This document shows positions 9,355-18,428 of a stretch of DNA of 64,000 nucleotides, one piece after another. The stretch is taken from NCBI GenBank assembly GCA_913060675.1, contig CAJXUS010000002.1, positions 119,831 through 183,830 on the forward strand, written 5' to 3'. A program made the translations under genes and the position numbers. The stretch's first letter is position 1; each line of letters begins with the position of its first letter. Below the pieces are notes generated by a model. That model searched no databases, was not told the origin of the DNA, and was given only the letters and a program-made list of their open reading frames with translations. The stretch comes from an uncultured Rhodospirillales bacterium. Lineage in GTDB: Bacteria > Pseudomonadota > Alphaproteobacteria > Kiloniellales > Kiloniellaceae.

Positions 9355-9416
9355 AACTATATTCCTCTTGGAATATTGAAGTTAGTGTTTCAAAGAAACC
9401 TTTGTCATTATGTATG

Positions 9417-9456
9417 AAAAAGCCCCCCGGACTAGACCTGGTCCGGGGGGCTTTTT
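9417..9456. terminator. Very strong bidirectional terminator after fbpA
   Basis: A 12-bp perfect stem (AGCCCCCCGGAC and complement, eight-base loop) is flanked by A-runs on the left and T-runs on the right. It will terminate fbpA on plus and also transcripts arriving from the convergent permease gene. Confidence 0.9.
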
Positions 9457-9504
9457 GTAAAATGAATTGAAACCAATAGATAGATGTTTTGGGTTGTCTG
9501 TCCT

Positions 9505-9567
<63 letters not shown>

Positions 9568-9635
9568 GTTTATTCAGTGTGGCCGGGACGGTCTCTAAAT
9601 CAGTTGTTTAATGAATAAAGACACCTTGATCGAAT

Positions 9636-11351
9636 TCAGGTTTTGCCCTGTTGGCTCCCAGCTCGGCTTTTCGAAATTGCTCTGGTGAGAAGTATCAGGG
9701 GAAGAATCCCGACAAGAACAATCGTTAGTGATGCCGTAGATGACTGAGACAATCGCTCATCTGATGCCAAATTATAAGCGTGTACGGCGAGGGTATCAAA
9801 ATTGAACGGGCGCATGACGAGTGTCGCTGGCAGCTCTTTCATGACATCAACAAATACAACGAGGCCAGCCGTCATAAGGCTACCACTCATAATTGGGATA
9901 TGAACTTGCCAGAGGGTTTTGAGAGGACCTAGACCGAGTGTACGTGATGCATCTTCCATACTTGGGCGGATTTTTCCAAGGCCGCTTTCCACGGTATTAA
10001 GAGAGACAGCAAGAAAGCGGACGAGATAAGCAAATACAAGTGCGGCGATGGACCCGGTCAGAAGTAACCCTGTAGAGATGTCAAACGTTGCCCTCATCCA
10101 AGCATCGAAAGAATTATCCAAGACGGCAAGTGGGAATAGAGTTCCGATCGCGACAACTGTCCCTGGAACGGCATATCCCATTGAGGCGATACGCGTCGCC
10201 CATTTTGAAATTATATTTGGTTGCATCCTATTTGTGTAAGCCAGGAATACACCAATGATTACAGCAGCAAAGGCGGTGACTGCCGCAAGGGTAAAGCTGT
10301 TAAAGGCAAGTCTGAAGAATTTGGGGCCAAACTGTTCGTCACCTAAGCTGAGCGTCATATCAACAAGGATGATAGCGGGTAGAAGGAACCCGAGAAACAA
10401 AGGGAGCGCACAAGAACAAATGGCAAGAAAACTCTTTAGCCCTTTAAGTCGATAGTCAGGTAAATTTTGATATCTATTGGTCGCATGGTGATACTTAGAT
10501 CTTCCTCTACTGACTTTTTCCAGGACGAAAACGGTTAGTATAAAAAGCAATAGATAGGTTGAAAGCTGTCTTGCTGCAGGGAGATCTCCCATGTTTGTCC
10601 AAGCATTCATAATCCCAGTTGTGAAGGTTTGAACGCCAAAAAAGGAAACAGTGCCAAAATCAGCCAGCGTTTCCATTAATGCGAGAGAGGTTCCGCCAAT
10701 AATTGCAGGACGGGCCAGGGGGAGAGCAACACGAAAAAAGCTACCCCAAGCACTACAGCCAAGTGTTCTCGATACCTCTAGAGCACAAACAGATTGTTCA
10801 AGGAAAGCGGCCCTCGCTAACATATAGACATAAGGATAGAGGACGAGGGACAACATTAAAATTGCCCCACCCATCGAACGGACCTCGGGAAACCAGTACT
10901 CTTTGAATTCAACAGAGAAAACATCTCTTATCATAACTTGTACTGGGCCACTAACTTGCAAAAAGTCTGTGTAGGTATAGGCCATGACGTAAGCTGGAAC
11001 CGCAAGAGGGAGAATGAGGGCCCATTCGAAAAAGCGGTGGCCTGGAAATCGACACATCGTAACAAGCCATGCTGTGCCAGTGCCAATAATGGCGACAAGA
11101 ATGCCGACGCCGATGGCCAGTACGGACGTATTTATGAGATAATTTTCGAGAACCGTACTAACTAAGTGGTCCCAAACATCACTCTTTGTCGTAAAGCCTG
11201 CACTGATAACATTGAGTATTGGAAAAGCAAAAATTGACGCAACGGCCAAGGCTATCCACGTCCAGGAACCTGTTTTTCTCTTGGATCGAATTTTAAGGTT
11301 ATCTTTGTTAACCACATTCGGGTTTTGTGGCATTTCTCTCGAATCCGTCAA
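9636..11351 (-). CDS. fbpB: Fe(III) ABC transporter permease, two fused membrane domains
   Basis: 571 residues and about twelve hydrophobic segments. Two BPD_transp_1 domains are visible, each with an EAA loop that docks the ATPase: EVSRTLGCSAWGSFFRVALP in the first half and EDASRTLGLGPLKTLWQVHIP in the second. This is the FbpB/SfuB type of ferric-iron permease, which forms the whole inner-membrane channel from one chain. The assigned start is a TTG at 11351; an ATG six codons later (11333, MPQNPN) is an alternative and neither has an ideal Shine-Dalgarno. It is convergent with fbpA rather than in an operon, and the ATPase gene is missing from the window. Confidence 0.88.
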   Translation of the reverse strand: MTDSREMPQNPNVVNKDNLKIRSKRKTGSWTWIALAVASIFAFPILNVISAGFTTKSDVWDHLVSTVLENYLINTSVLAIGVGILVAIIGTGTAWLVTMCRFPGHRFFEWALILPLAVPAYVMAYTYTDFLQVSGPVQVMIRDVFSVEFKEYWFPEVRSMGGAILMLSLVLYPYVYMLARAAFLEQSVCALEVSRTLGCSAWGSFFRVALPLARPAIIGGTSLALMETLADFGTVSFFGVQTFTTGIMNAWTNMGDLPAARQLSTYLLLFILTVFVLEKVSRGRSKYHHATNRYQNLPDYRLKGLKSFLAICSCALPLFLGFLLPAIILVDMTLSLGDEQFGPKFFRLAFNSFTLAAVTAFAAVIIGVFLAYTNRMQPNIISKWATRIASMGYAVPGTVVAIGTLFPLAVLDNSFDAWMRATFDISTGLLLTGSIAALVFAYLVRFLAVSLNTVESGLGKIRPSMEDASRTLGLGPLKTLWQVHIPIMSGSLMTAGLVVFVDVMKELPATLVMRPFNFDTLAVHAYNLASDERLSQSSTASLTIVLVGILPLILLTRAISKSRAGSQQGKT

Positions 11352-11630
11352 ACTTTTTTCATACTGAACTTCTAATTAGTAACGAGTCTCAATTGAGAGC
11401 ATGAGCTAATCTCTCAAGCTAGGGCTTGTAAAGGATAAAGCGCCATAAAATATTATCCCTAGGGCTTTAAAATCATTAAATTATGTATCTTTCCAATTAA
11501 AGTTAACAAAGGATGGCGATTGGGTAAGAGGTTATTAATCTTCCTTTGCCAAGCTTGTGCATGAATGAACAGCGGATTGCAGCTTTGTTGTGTCCGTAGT
11601 GCTTGATCAAGATGGAATGGAAGCGCAGTT

Positions 11631-14363
11631 ATGGATGATCTTTTGAGCGAGTTTCTGACTGAGACCGGTGAAGGCCTCACGACACTCGATGTGGAACTTG
11701 TTAAGCTCGAACAGAACCCAAACGACAGTGAATTGCTGGGTAATATTTTCCGGCTTATGCATACGATTAAGGGTACTTGTGGGTTTCTTGGGTTGCCAAG
11801 GTTAGAGTCCGTGGCCCATGCCGGTGAAAATATCATGAACAAATTTCGTGATAAAGAGCTGTCGGTTACTCCCACGGGTGTGTCTCTAATTTTAGAATGT
11901 TTAGACCAAATTAGAGATATTTTGCAAACTCTAGAAGCGACGGAGAAAGAGCCTGAGGGTGATGACACCGATCTTATTAACCGTCTTAATGCCCATGCCG
12001 AAGGTGGCGATCAAGCTGCAGTACCCCCAGCGGAATCTCCATCGGCTCCGGTTGAAGCTGGCATGGACAGGCTGGATCATATTCCGGATGATGATGATGA
12101 AGAAGATGAGCTTGAAAAAGCATTTAGATTAGCTCTTGGACCAGATGAACTTGCGGCTAAAGCTGTTGAAGTGGCAGCGCCTGCGCCAGAACCCGTCGCC
12201 GAAGTTGTCGAGCTGAAACCCGCTCCTGCTCCAAAATCCGTTCCCAAGAGTGCACCACCTGCAGCACCTGCCGCAGAGTCTACAACCTCAGTCGCCAATC
12301 AGTCCATTCGTGTAAGTGTCGAGGTTCTGGAAAACCTCATGACTATGGTTTCTGAGCTGGTGTTAACGAGAAACCAAACACTACAAATTCTACGGGCTCA
12401 TAAAGAAAGTGATTTTGCGACGCCACTACAACGCTTAAATCATGTGGTTTCTGATCTGCAAGAAGGGGTTATGAAAACCCGTATGCAGCCTATCGGTAAT
12501 GCCTGGGCTAAGTTGCCTCGTATTATCCGTGACCTTTCTCATGAACTAGACAAAAAAATTGATCTGGTTATGAAGGGGGCTGAAACAGAACTTGATAGGC
12601 AAGTGCTTGAGTTGATCAAGGATCCTCTGACCCATATGGTCAGAAACTCTGCTGATCACGGCCTGGAAATACCAAGCGAGCGTATTGCTGCGGGTAAACC
12701 TGAAACGGGTCAAGTCATCTTGAATGCGTTTCATGAAGGCGGTCACATTATCATTCAAATTTCAGATGATGGTAAGGGCCTGAATACCGACCGTATCAGA
12801 GCGAAATGTCTCGAAAATAATCTAGCGTCTGAAGCTGATCTGGAAGCTATGAGCGATCAGCAGATTCAACAGTTTGTTTTTAGGGCTGGGTTTTCAACTG
12901 CAGCCGCGGTAACCGCAGTATCTGGCCGTGGTGTTGGTATGGATGTTGTCCGCACCAATATTGAGAAAATTGGTGGTACTGTCGAGCTCAGTTCTACAGA
13001 GGGTAAAGGTACGATTTTTACCATTAAAATCCCTCTGACACTGGCGATTGTATCTGCGCTTATTGTTGAATGCTGCAAAGAACGCTTTGCCATTCCTCAG
13101 CTGTCTGTTGTTGAGCTTGTTCGAACCTCAGCTCACTCGGAGCACAAAATAGAACACATAAGTGAGACACCTGTTCTCCGTTTAAGAAATCGATTGTTGC
13201 CACTTGTTACCCTGCGAGATTTATTAAAATTATCTGATCCTGAAGCGGAAGGTGAACAAGGGGAAACCACTGAATTACGTGAAGACAACTTCATTGTCGT
13301 TTCTCAAGTGGGCACTTACACTTTTGGTATCATTGTCGACCGTGTTTTCGATACAGAGGAAATCGTTGTCAAACCAGTTGCGCCAATTCTTCGGGATATT
13401 CAATTGTTCTCAGGGAATACAATTCTTGGCGATGGCGCAGTGGTTATGATTTTGGATCCCAATGGCATCGCTGCTGCAACTGGTGAAATCGCTGTTGCTG
13501 ATGCGGATATGGGTGGCTACGAAGATCGTCATGCTGCAGCGGGTGAAGAGAAGGTGGCTATGCTTGTCTTCCGATCCGGAGAAGGAGCACCAAAAGCGGT
13601 ACCATTAGCCTTGATTGCCCGCCTTGAAGAAGTTGACCTTACACACGTTGAGAGTTCAGGCGGACAGCATGTTGTACAATACCGTGGACAGTTAATGCCA
13701 TTGATTCCAATGCAGCCTGATATGAAATTGGAAAAAGAAGGCCGTCAACCCGTCCTTGTTTTCTCAGACAGGGAAAGGTCAATGGGACTGGTTGTCGATG
13801 AAATCATTGATATCGTCGAAGACCGAATGAACGTCGAGCTTAGCGCTGAAAAGCAAGGTTATATTGGCAGTGCCATTATCGCTGAAAAAGCAACAGATGT
13901 TGTCGACGCTGGGTTTTATCTAACCCAGGCCTATCCCGATTGGTTTGGTTCCGAATCAGGTAAAGAAAACTTTGAGAGCGATCGCTCTCGTATCTTACTT
14001 GTCGATGATAGCCCATTCTTCCGCAACTTGCTGATGCCAATGTTATCAGTGGCGGGGTATGATGTGAAAGCTGTTGAATCAGCAAGCGATGCTTTATCTC
14101 TTTGTGAAGATGGCGAGACTTTCGATGTCATTATTTCCGATATTGAAATGCCAGGTATGAACGGGTTTGAATTTGCCGAGGCAGTTCAAGAGAACCATCG
14201 TTGGTCAAAAATTCCGATGGTTGCACTTTCGGCTTTTGCTTCTCCCGCCGATTTGGTTAAGGGGCGTGCCGCAGGATTTAGAGATTATGTTTCAAAGACA
14301 GACCGTGGTGCTTTGCTGACGACGATCCAAGATACAATTGCGGAACTCAAAGGCGCTGCCTGA
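11631..14363 (+). CDS. cheA: Chemotaxis hybrid kinase CheA (Hpt, kinase, two CheW-like domains, receiver)
   Basis: 910 residues, longer than ordinary CheA. Order: Hpt domain 1-110 with the phospho-histidine in LMHTIKGTCGFLG; an acidic then Pro/Ala-rich linker (about 125-220) where a P2 domain would be; dimerisation domain (SIRVSVEVLENLMTMVSELV); HATPase_c with DPLTHMVRNSADHG and ISDDGKGL; a CheW-like P5 domain (about 475-615); a second CheW-like domain (about 640-770, MLVFRSGEG to GFYLTQAYPD); and a C-terminal receiver (ILLVDDSPFFRNLL, DIEMPGMNG, YVSK). The receiver may act as a phosphate sink or an internal target. Start ATG 11631 is preceded by GGAAG. It heads the cheAWYBR operon. Confidence 0.93.
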   Translation: MDDLLSEFLTETGEGLTTLDVELVKLEQNPNDSELLGNIFRLMHTIKGTCGFLGLPRLESVAHAGENIMNKFRDKELSVTPTGVSLILECLDQIRDILQTLEATEKEPEGDDTDLINRLNAHAEGGDQAAVPPAESPSAPVEAGMDRLDHIPDDDDEEDELEKAFRLALGPDELAAKAVEVAAPAPEPVAEVVELKPAPAPKSVPKSAPPAAPAAESTTSVANQSIRVSVEVLENLMTMVSELVLTRNQTLQILRAHKESDFATPLQRLNHVVSDLQEGVMKTRMQPIGNAWAKLPRIIRDLSHELDKKIDLVMKGAETELDRQVLELIKDPLTHMVRNSADHGLEIPSERIAAGKPETGQVILNAFHEGGHIIIQISDDGKGLNTDRIRAKCLENNLASEADLEAMSDQQIQQFVFRAGFSTAAAVTAVSGRGVGMDVVRTNIEKIGGTVELSSTEGKGTIFTIKIPLTLAIVSALIVECCKERFAIPQLSVVELVRTSAHSEHKIEHISETPVLRLRNRLLPLVTLRDLLKLSDPEAEGEQGETTELREDNFIVVSQVGTYTFGIIVDRVFDTEEIVVKPVAPILRDIQLFSGNTILGDGAVVMILDPNGIAAATGEIAVADADMGGYEDRHAAAGEEKVAMLVFRSGEGAPKAVPLALIARLEEVDLTHVESSGGQHVVQYRGQLMPLIPMQPDMKLEKEGRQPVLVFSDRERSMGLVVDEIIDIVEDRMNVELSAEKQGYIGSAIIAEKATDVVDAGFYLTQAYPDWFGSESGKENFESDRSRILLVDDSPFFRNLLMPMLSVAGYDVKAVESASDALSLCEDGETFDVIISDIEMPGMNGFEFAEAVQENHRWSKIPMVALSAFASPADLVKGRAAGFRDYVSKTDRGALLTTIQDTIAELKGAA

Positions 14364-14388
14364 GATAAATATTAGAAAGAGTAATGCT

Positions 14389-14844
14389 GTGAGTGATAAC
14401 TACCAAGAAAACGAAGATTTTGTTACTTTCTTTATCGCGGGCCAACTCTTTGGCGTGCCTGTATTAAGAGTACAGGACATCATTAATCCACAACGGATTA
14501 CGCCTGTTCCTCTGGCTCCTCCTGAAATTGCAGGGTCCTTAAATCTACGAGGTCGAATTGTTACTGCAATTGACGTTCGTAAGAGACTGGGGTTGCCCGC
14601 AAGAGAGGGTAAAGACTGTATGAGTATCGTTGTTGAAAATGGAAATGACCTTTATAGCTTGATGGTTGATAGTGTCGGCGAGGTTCTTGCCGTTGATGAG
14701 AGTTCTTTTGAACGAAATCCACCAACTCTAGATCAACGCTTTAGAGATTACTCTCAAGGTATCTACCGCCTTGATGGTCGGTTGTTGGTAATTCTCGATG
14801 TTAATCGCTTTTTGGATTATGGTCGTAGTGCTGATGCTGCATGA
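14389..14844 (+). CDS. cheW: Chemotaxis coupling protein CheW
   Basis: 151 residues from the GTG at 14389, preferred because it follows the cheA stop by 25 bp, has an AGAAAGAG ribosome binding site and starts the family with MSDNYQ; an in-frame upstream ATG at 14338 lies inside cheA and adds 17 non-conserved residues. The CheW fold is clear: FVTFFIAGQLFGVPVLRVQDI, the PEIAGSLNLRGRIVTAIDVRKRL signature, and VDSVGEV. It couples chemoreceptors to CheA. It sits directly between cheA and cheY. Confidence 0.92.
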   Translation: MSDNYQENEDFVTFFIAGQLFGVPVLRVQDIINPQRITPVPLAPPEIAGSLNLRGRIVTAIDVRKRLGLPAREGKDCMSIVVENGNDLYSLMVDSVGEVLAVDESSFERNPPTLDQRFRDYSQGIYRLDGRLLVILDVNRFLDYGRSADAA

Positions 14845-14908
14845 TAATTCTCTTCAGGTTAATTGAGTTCAGAAATTTGGATAATATAAAACAAGTTGGA
14901 GCAATAAT

Positions 14909-15274
14909 ATGAAGACCTGTTTGGTTGTCGATGACTCCAAAGTCGTGCGAATGGTCGCTCGGAAAATTCTTGAAGGATTGAATTTCCAGGTTGAAGAAGC
15001 AGAGGATGGTCAAAAAGCCTTGGATGCGTGTAATGCTTCCATGCCTGACGCCGTTTTGCTTGATTGGAATATGCCGGTCAAAGATGGGTTGGAGTTTCTG
15101 AAAGATCTCCGGGTTTTGCCGGACGTGGAGCAGCCAATTGTCGTATTCTGTACGACTGAAAATGATATGCAACACATTCAGCAGGCCATTGCTGCTGGGG
15201 CCAATGAATATATTATGAAGCCCTTTGATAGCGACATCATTGAGTCGAAATTTATACAGGTGGGCCTTATTTAA
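14909..15274 (+). CDS. cheY: Chemotaxis response regulator CheY
   Basis: 121-residue single receiver domain with the acidic pair (VVDDSKVVR), phospho-acceptor aspartate in LLDWNMPVKDG, the conserved Thr of FCTTEND, and lysine in YIMKPF. It is phosphorylated by CheA and binds the flagellar switch proteins FliM/FliN to change rotation. The stop overlaps the cheB start by one base (TAATG). Confidence 0.93.
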   Translation: MKTCLVVDDSKVVRMVARKILEGLNFQVEEAEDGQKALDACNASMPDAVLLDWNMPVKDGLEFLKDLRVLPDVEQPIVVFCTTENDMQHIQQAIAAGANEYIMKPFDSDIIESKFIQVGLI

Positions 15275-16437
15275 TGCCCTTGTCCATGAATTCATCTACT
15301 ACTGATAAAGTTGAAAAATCGGACAATGCCTACCGGATTATGGTTGTTGATGATTCTGCCGTAATCCGCGGTCTTCTTACGAGAATTCTGGAGAGTGATC
15401 CTAATGTTACAGTGGTTGAGTCTGTACCAAATGGAGAAATTGCAGTTAAGCGTTTAGGTACTAAAGATATAGATGTCATTGTGCTGGATATAGAAATGCC
15501 AGTTATGGATGGCTTGACGGCTTTACCAAAATTGCTTGAGGTAAATCCTGGCGTTCAAATAATCATGGCGTCAACACTGACGCGTAAGAACGCCGAGATT
15601 AGTTTACGCGCGATGCGCTTGGGTGCTGCTGATTACATACCAAAACCAACAAGTTCTGGTGCCTTGACCAAGGCCAGCGATTTTAAATATGAGTTAGTAG
15701 AAAAAGTTAAGGCTCTTGGCCAAGTTGCCCGTGGTGGGAAGAAGGCTCCCTTGCCTTCGGCAGGAACTGGACAGTCAAGAACCAAGGCTAAAATTCCCCC
15801 CGCACCGACGAGTTTATATCCGAATAGAAATATTGTCTTGAGAAAAGAGGCTATTCAAAAACCTGATCTTTTGGCAATCGGTAGTTCGACAGGTGGCCCA
15901 CAGGCTTTATTTGATGTTCTTGGTAATCTTGGTGCTATTACTCAGCCAGTTGTAATTACCCAGCATATGCCAGCAACGTTCACTGCTTTATTGGCAGAGC
16001 ACATTTCCCGTATCGCCTCAATGCCAAGCAAAGAGGGTGAAGATGGGGAAGTTCTTAAAGGTGGAAATATCTACCTTGCACCTGGTGGATACCATATGGT
16101 TTTTGAAAAGAAGGGGGCTGATACAGTCATCCGCTTGAACCAAGAACCGCCGGAGAATTTTTGCCGGCCTGCAGTTGATCCGATGTTAAGAAGTTTATCT
16201 AAAATTTATGGCTCTCGTCTTCTAGTACTTATTTTAACGGGCATGGGAAGCGATGGTCTACGAGGTTCCGAAGTTGTGACAGCCGCAGGCGGCTCAGTCA
16301 TTGCTCAGGACGAACAAACAAGTGTTGTATGGGGTATGCCTGGAGCTGTAGCGACAGCTGGACTTTGTTCCGCAGTTCTTCCTATTAAGGAAATGGCTTC
16401 CAATGTACGACAACTTGTTCTGAGGTCGGCGGCATGA
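15274..16437 (+). CDS. cheB: Chemotaxis methylesterase CheB
   Basis: 387 residues. Receiver domain at residues 20-140 (VVDDSAVIRGLL, DIEMPVMDG, YIPKP), a linker, then the methylesterase domain with the catalytic triad: Ser in GSSTGGPQAL, His in TQHMPATF, Asp in GMGSDGLRG. It removes methyl groups from chemoreceptors or deamidates them when phosphorylated by CheA. Translation is coupled to cheY, and cheR overlaps its end by four bases. Confidence 0.94.
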   Translation: MPLSMNSSTTDKVEKSDNAYRIMVVDDSAVIRGLLTRILESDPNVTVVESVPNGEIAVKRLGTKDIDVIVLDIEMPVMDGLTALPKLLEVNPGVQIIMASTLTRKNAEISLRAMRLGAADYIPKPTSSGALTKASDFKYELVEKVKALGQVARGGKKAPLPSAGTGQSRTKAKIPPAPTSLYPNRNIVLRKEAIQKPDLLAIGSSTGGPQALFDVLGNLGAITQPVVITQHMPATFTALLAEHISRIASMPSKEGEDGEVLKGGNIYLAPGGYHMVFEKKGADTVIRLNQEPPENFCRPAVDPMLRSLSKIYGSRLLVLILTGMGSDGLRGSEVVTAAGGSVIAQDEQTSVVWGMPGAVATAGLCSAVLPIKEMASNVRQLVLRSAA

Positions 16438-17276
16438 ACGTGAGTGATTTCGAATATATTTCCCAGTTTCTAAAGAAACGTTCTGGGCTAGTGCTTAGCC
16501 AAGACAAAGCATACTTGTTAGAAAGTCGCTTAAACCCTGTGGCAAGGAAGTGGAATCTTAGCGGTTTCGATGAACTTGTCCAAAAAGTTAGAGCGTCTAA
16601 TGACGAGCGCATCCTGAGTGATATCACAGAAGCGATGACGACAAACGAGTCGTTCTTCTTCCGCGATCAAAAACCATTTGATCTGTTCAAAGATATGGTT
16701 CTCCCCCAACTGCTTGAGAAAAGGGCCGGAAGTAAAACGATCCGGATATGGTCTGCTGCTTGTTCTAGCGGGCAAGAGCCATATACCTTGGCAATGCTTC
16801 TGAAAGAAGCTGGCCCTGCTCTTGCTGGGTGGAAAATAGAGATTGTTGCGACCGATTTATCTAACGACATTCTGAATAAAGCCAAAGAAGGCGTTTATAC
16901 TCAGTTTGAAGTACAAAGAGGTTTGCCTATTAATCTGTTGGTGAAATATTTTCAACAGGCTGGTGATCGGTGGCAGATTGATAGCTCTATTCGTAATATG
17001 GTGACATTTAAGCCATTCAATCTTCTCGAAAGTCCTTCTATGCTTGGGAAATTCGATGTTGTTTTCTGTCGAAATGTTCTCATTTATTTCGAGCAAGCAA
17101 CCAAGTCGACGGTTTTGGCTAAAATTGCTAAGCAAATGCCAGATGATGGTTTTCTATATCTTGGTGGTGCAGAAACAGTCCTCGGTATTTCTGATGACTT
17201 TCAGTTGATACCTGGAAAACGTGGAATTTATGGCCTTGTACGTAATGGTCAATCCGCTAGTCGAGCAACCGCATAG
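16434..17276 (+). CDS. cheR: Chemoreceptor methyltransferase CheR
   Basis: 280 residues with the CheR layout: an alpha-helical N-terminal domain and a SAM-binding domain (IWSAACSSGQEPYTLAMLL as motif I, FDVVFCRNVLIYF as motif IV). It methylates glutamates of chemoreceptors. The start ATG overlaps the cheB stop (ATGA). It is the last gene of the che operon and is followed by a 17-bp stem terminator. Confidence 0.94.
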   Translation: MNVSDFEYISQFLKKRSGLVLSQDKAYLLESRLNPVARKWNLSGFDELVQKVRASNDERILSDITEAMTTNESFFFRDQKPFDLFKDMVLPQLLEKRAGSKTIRIWSAACSSGQEPYTLAMLLKEAGPALAGWKIEIVATDLSNDILNKAKEGVYTQFEVQRGLPINLLVKYFQQAGDRWQIDSSIRNMVTFKPFNLLESPSMLGKFDVVFCRNVLIYFEQATKSTVLAKIAKQMPDDGFLYLGGAETVLGISDDFQLIPGKRGIYGLVRNGQSASRATA

Positions 17277-17297
17277 AGAATTATCTATAAATGAGTA

Positions 17298-17341
17298 CAG
17301 CAAAGCCCGGAACGATAAACGTTCCGGGCTTTGCTGTTTTT
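17298..17341 (+). terminator. Terminator of the che operon
   Basis: A perfect 17-bp inverted repeat (CAGCAAAGCCCGGAACG, five-base loop, complement) ends in TTTTT. It is placed 22 bp after the cheR stop and can also serve the convergent ctrA gene. Confidence 0.92.
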
Positions 17342-17406
17342 GCTTTGTTAAATTTGGTAGTGAGTAAAGGAACCAGCCGTAACTTAGTTCCTTAAATTAT
17401 ATGTCT

Positions 17407-18120
17407 TTACGCCGAAACTAGATGTGGCGTATCAACGCTTTGTTCAACAGGATCCCTTAGAACATAACCTCTACCCCAAACGGTTTCGATATAGTTTTCG
17501 CCACCGGTTGCATTTGAGAGTTTCTTGCGGAGTTTACATACAAAGACGTCAATAATTTTTAGTTCGGGTTCATCCATACCACCATAAAGATGGTTCAGGA
17601 ACATTTCCTTGGTAAGAGTTGTACCTTTGCGTAGAGAGAGAAGCTCTAAAATACCGTACTCTTTACCTGTGAGGTGCAGTAATTTGTTTTCTACTTCTAC
17701 GGTACGTGTGTCGAGGTTTACTTTAAGCTTGCCAGTATTAATGACTGATGCAGCGTGTCCTTTAGAACGACGGACAATAGCCTGAATTCTTGCGATCAAT
17801 TCGCGCTTGTCAAAGGGTTTGGTCAAATAGTCATCGGCACCGAATCCAAGGCCTTTGATCTTGTCGTCAAGGCCGTTAAGACCTGACAAAATCAATATAG
17901 GGGTTTCTACCCTAGAGGCTCTTAAGCGTCGAATTACTTCATAACCATCCATATCGGGGAGCATAAGATCCAGGATAATAATATCATAATCGTAAATTTT
18001 ACCAATCTCGAGCCCGTCTTCACCCATATCTGTTGAGTCGCAGACATATCCTTCCGACTTCAGCATCATTTCGATGCCTTGGGCTGTTGGGGCATCATCT
18101 TCTACTAACAGGACTCGCAT
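17407..18120 (-). CDS. ctrA: Cell-cycle response regulator CtrA
   Basis: 237 residues, the standard CtrA length. Receiver: [25 protein letters not shown], phospho-acceptor Asp in [13 protein letters not shown], lysine in [15 protein letters not shown]. The OmpR-type winged helix has the CtrA-specific [32 protein letters not shown] and the recognition helix [16 protein letters not shown]. CtrA binds TTAA-N7-TTAA and controls cell-cycle, motility and flagellar genes. The C-terminus ends VDTPHLVSA; the hydrophobic-Ala end could be a proteolysis signal as in Caulobacter, but that is inference. It is divergent from fliIJ, with CtrA-type boxes in the shared region. Confidence 0.96.
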   Translation of the reverse strand: MRVLLVEDDAPTAQGIEMMLKSEGYVCDSTDMGEDGLEIGKIYDYDIIILDLMLPDMDGYEVIRRLRASRVETPILILSGLNGLDDKIKGLGFGADDYLTKPFDKRELIARIQAIVRRSKGHAASVINTGKLKVNLDTRTVEVENKLLHLTGKEYGILELLSLRKGTTLTKEMFLNHLYGGMDEPELKIIDVFVCKLRKKLSNATGGENYIETVWGRGYVLRDPVEQSVDTPHLVSA

Positions 18121-18188
18121 AATAAATTCCGGTCATTAATGTTGGTTAAGTGAATATGAATGTCGTTAACCATTTTCGGTAAGGAATA

Positions 18189-18203
18189 TTAACAAAACCT
18201 TAC
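18189..18203. promoter_or_regulatory. CtrA box with one mismatch (possible ctrA autoregulation)
   Basis: TTAA-CAAAACC-TTAC matches the CtrA site TTAA-N7-TTAA at seven of eight fixed bases, 69 bp upstream of the ctrA start. The region is AT-rich, so a chance match is possible. Confidence 0.4.
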
Positions 18204-18305
18204 CAAAAACATCTCTAGGTTGGAAAATAGGGTAAAATTTATGTTTTATTTTAATTAAAATGCAAAGTTTCTTCAAAATTTTGATTTTTTGGAAAGAATC
18301 AGTGG

Positions 18306-18320
18306 TTAAACTGATGTTAA
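18306..18320. promoter_or_regulatory. Perfect CtrA box between ctrA and fliI
   Basis: TTAA-ACTGATG-TTAA is an exact TTAA-N7-TTAA site, 109 bp upstream of fliI and 186 bp upstream of ctrA. The divergent 308-bp region (18121-18428) is otherwise AT-rich without a further gene. CtrA activation of fliI is the likely reading. Confidence 0.55.
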
Positions 18321-18428
18321 GTGGAATATGAAAAAATCAAATTATCGTACTCCAAAATTAATTCATGAATTGGGTATTTGAGCCCCATAGACAGAATTTA
18401 GCATTTTAAGCATAGGTAGAATTCGGAA

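Noticed and set aside
18121..18428. Further CtrA boxes and small genes between ctrA and fliI
   Set aside because: Several TTAA pairs have wrong spacing (not seven bases) in AT-rich sequence; only the two sites listed were kept.
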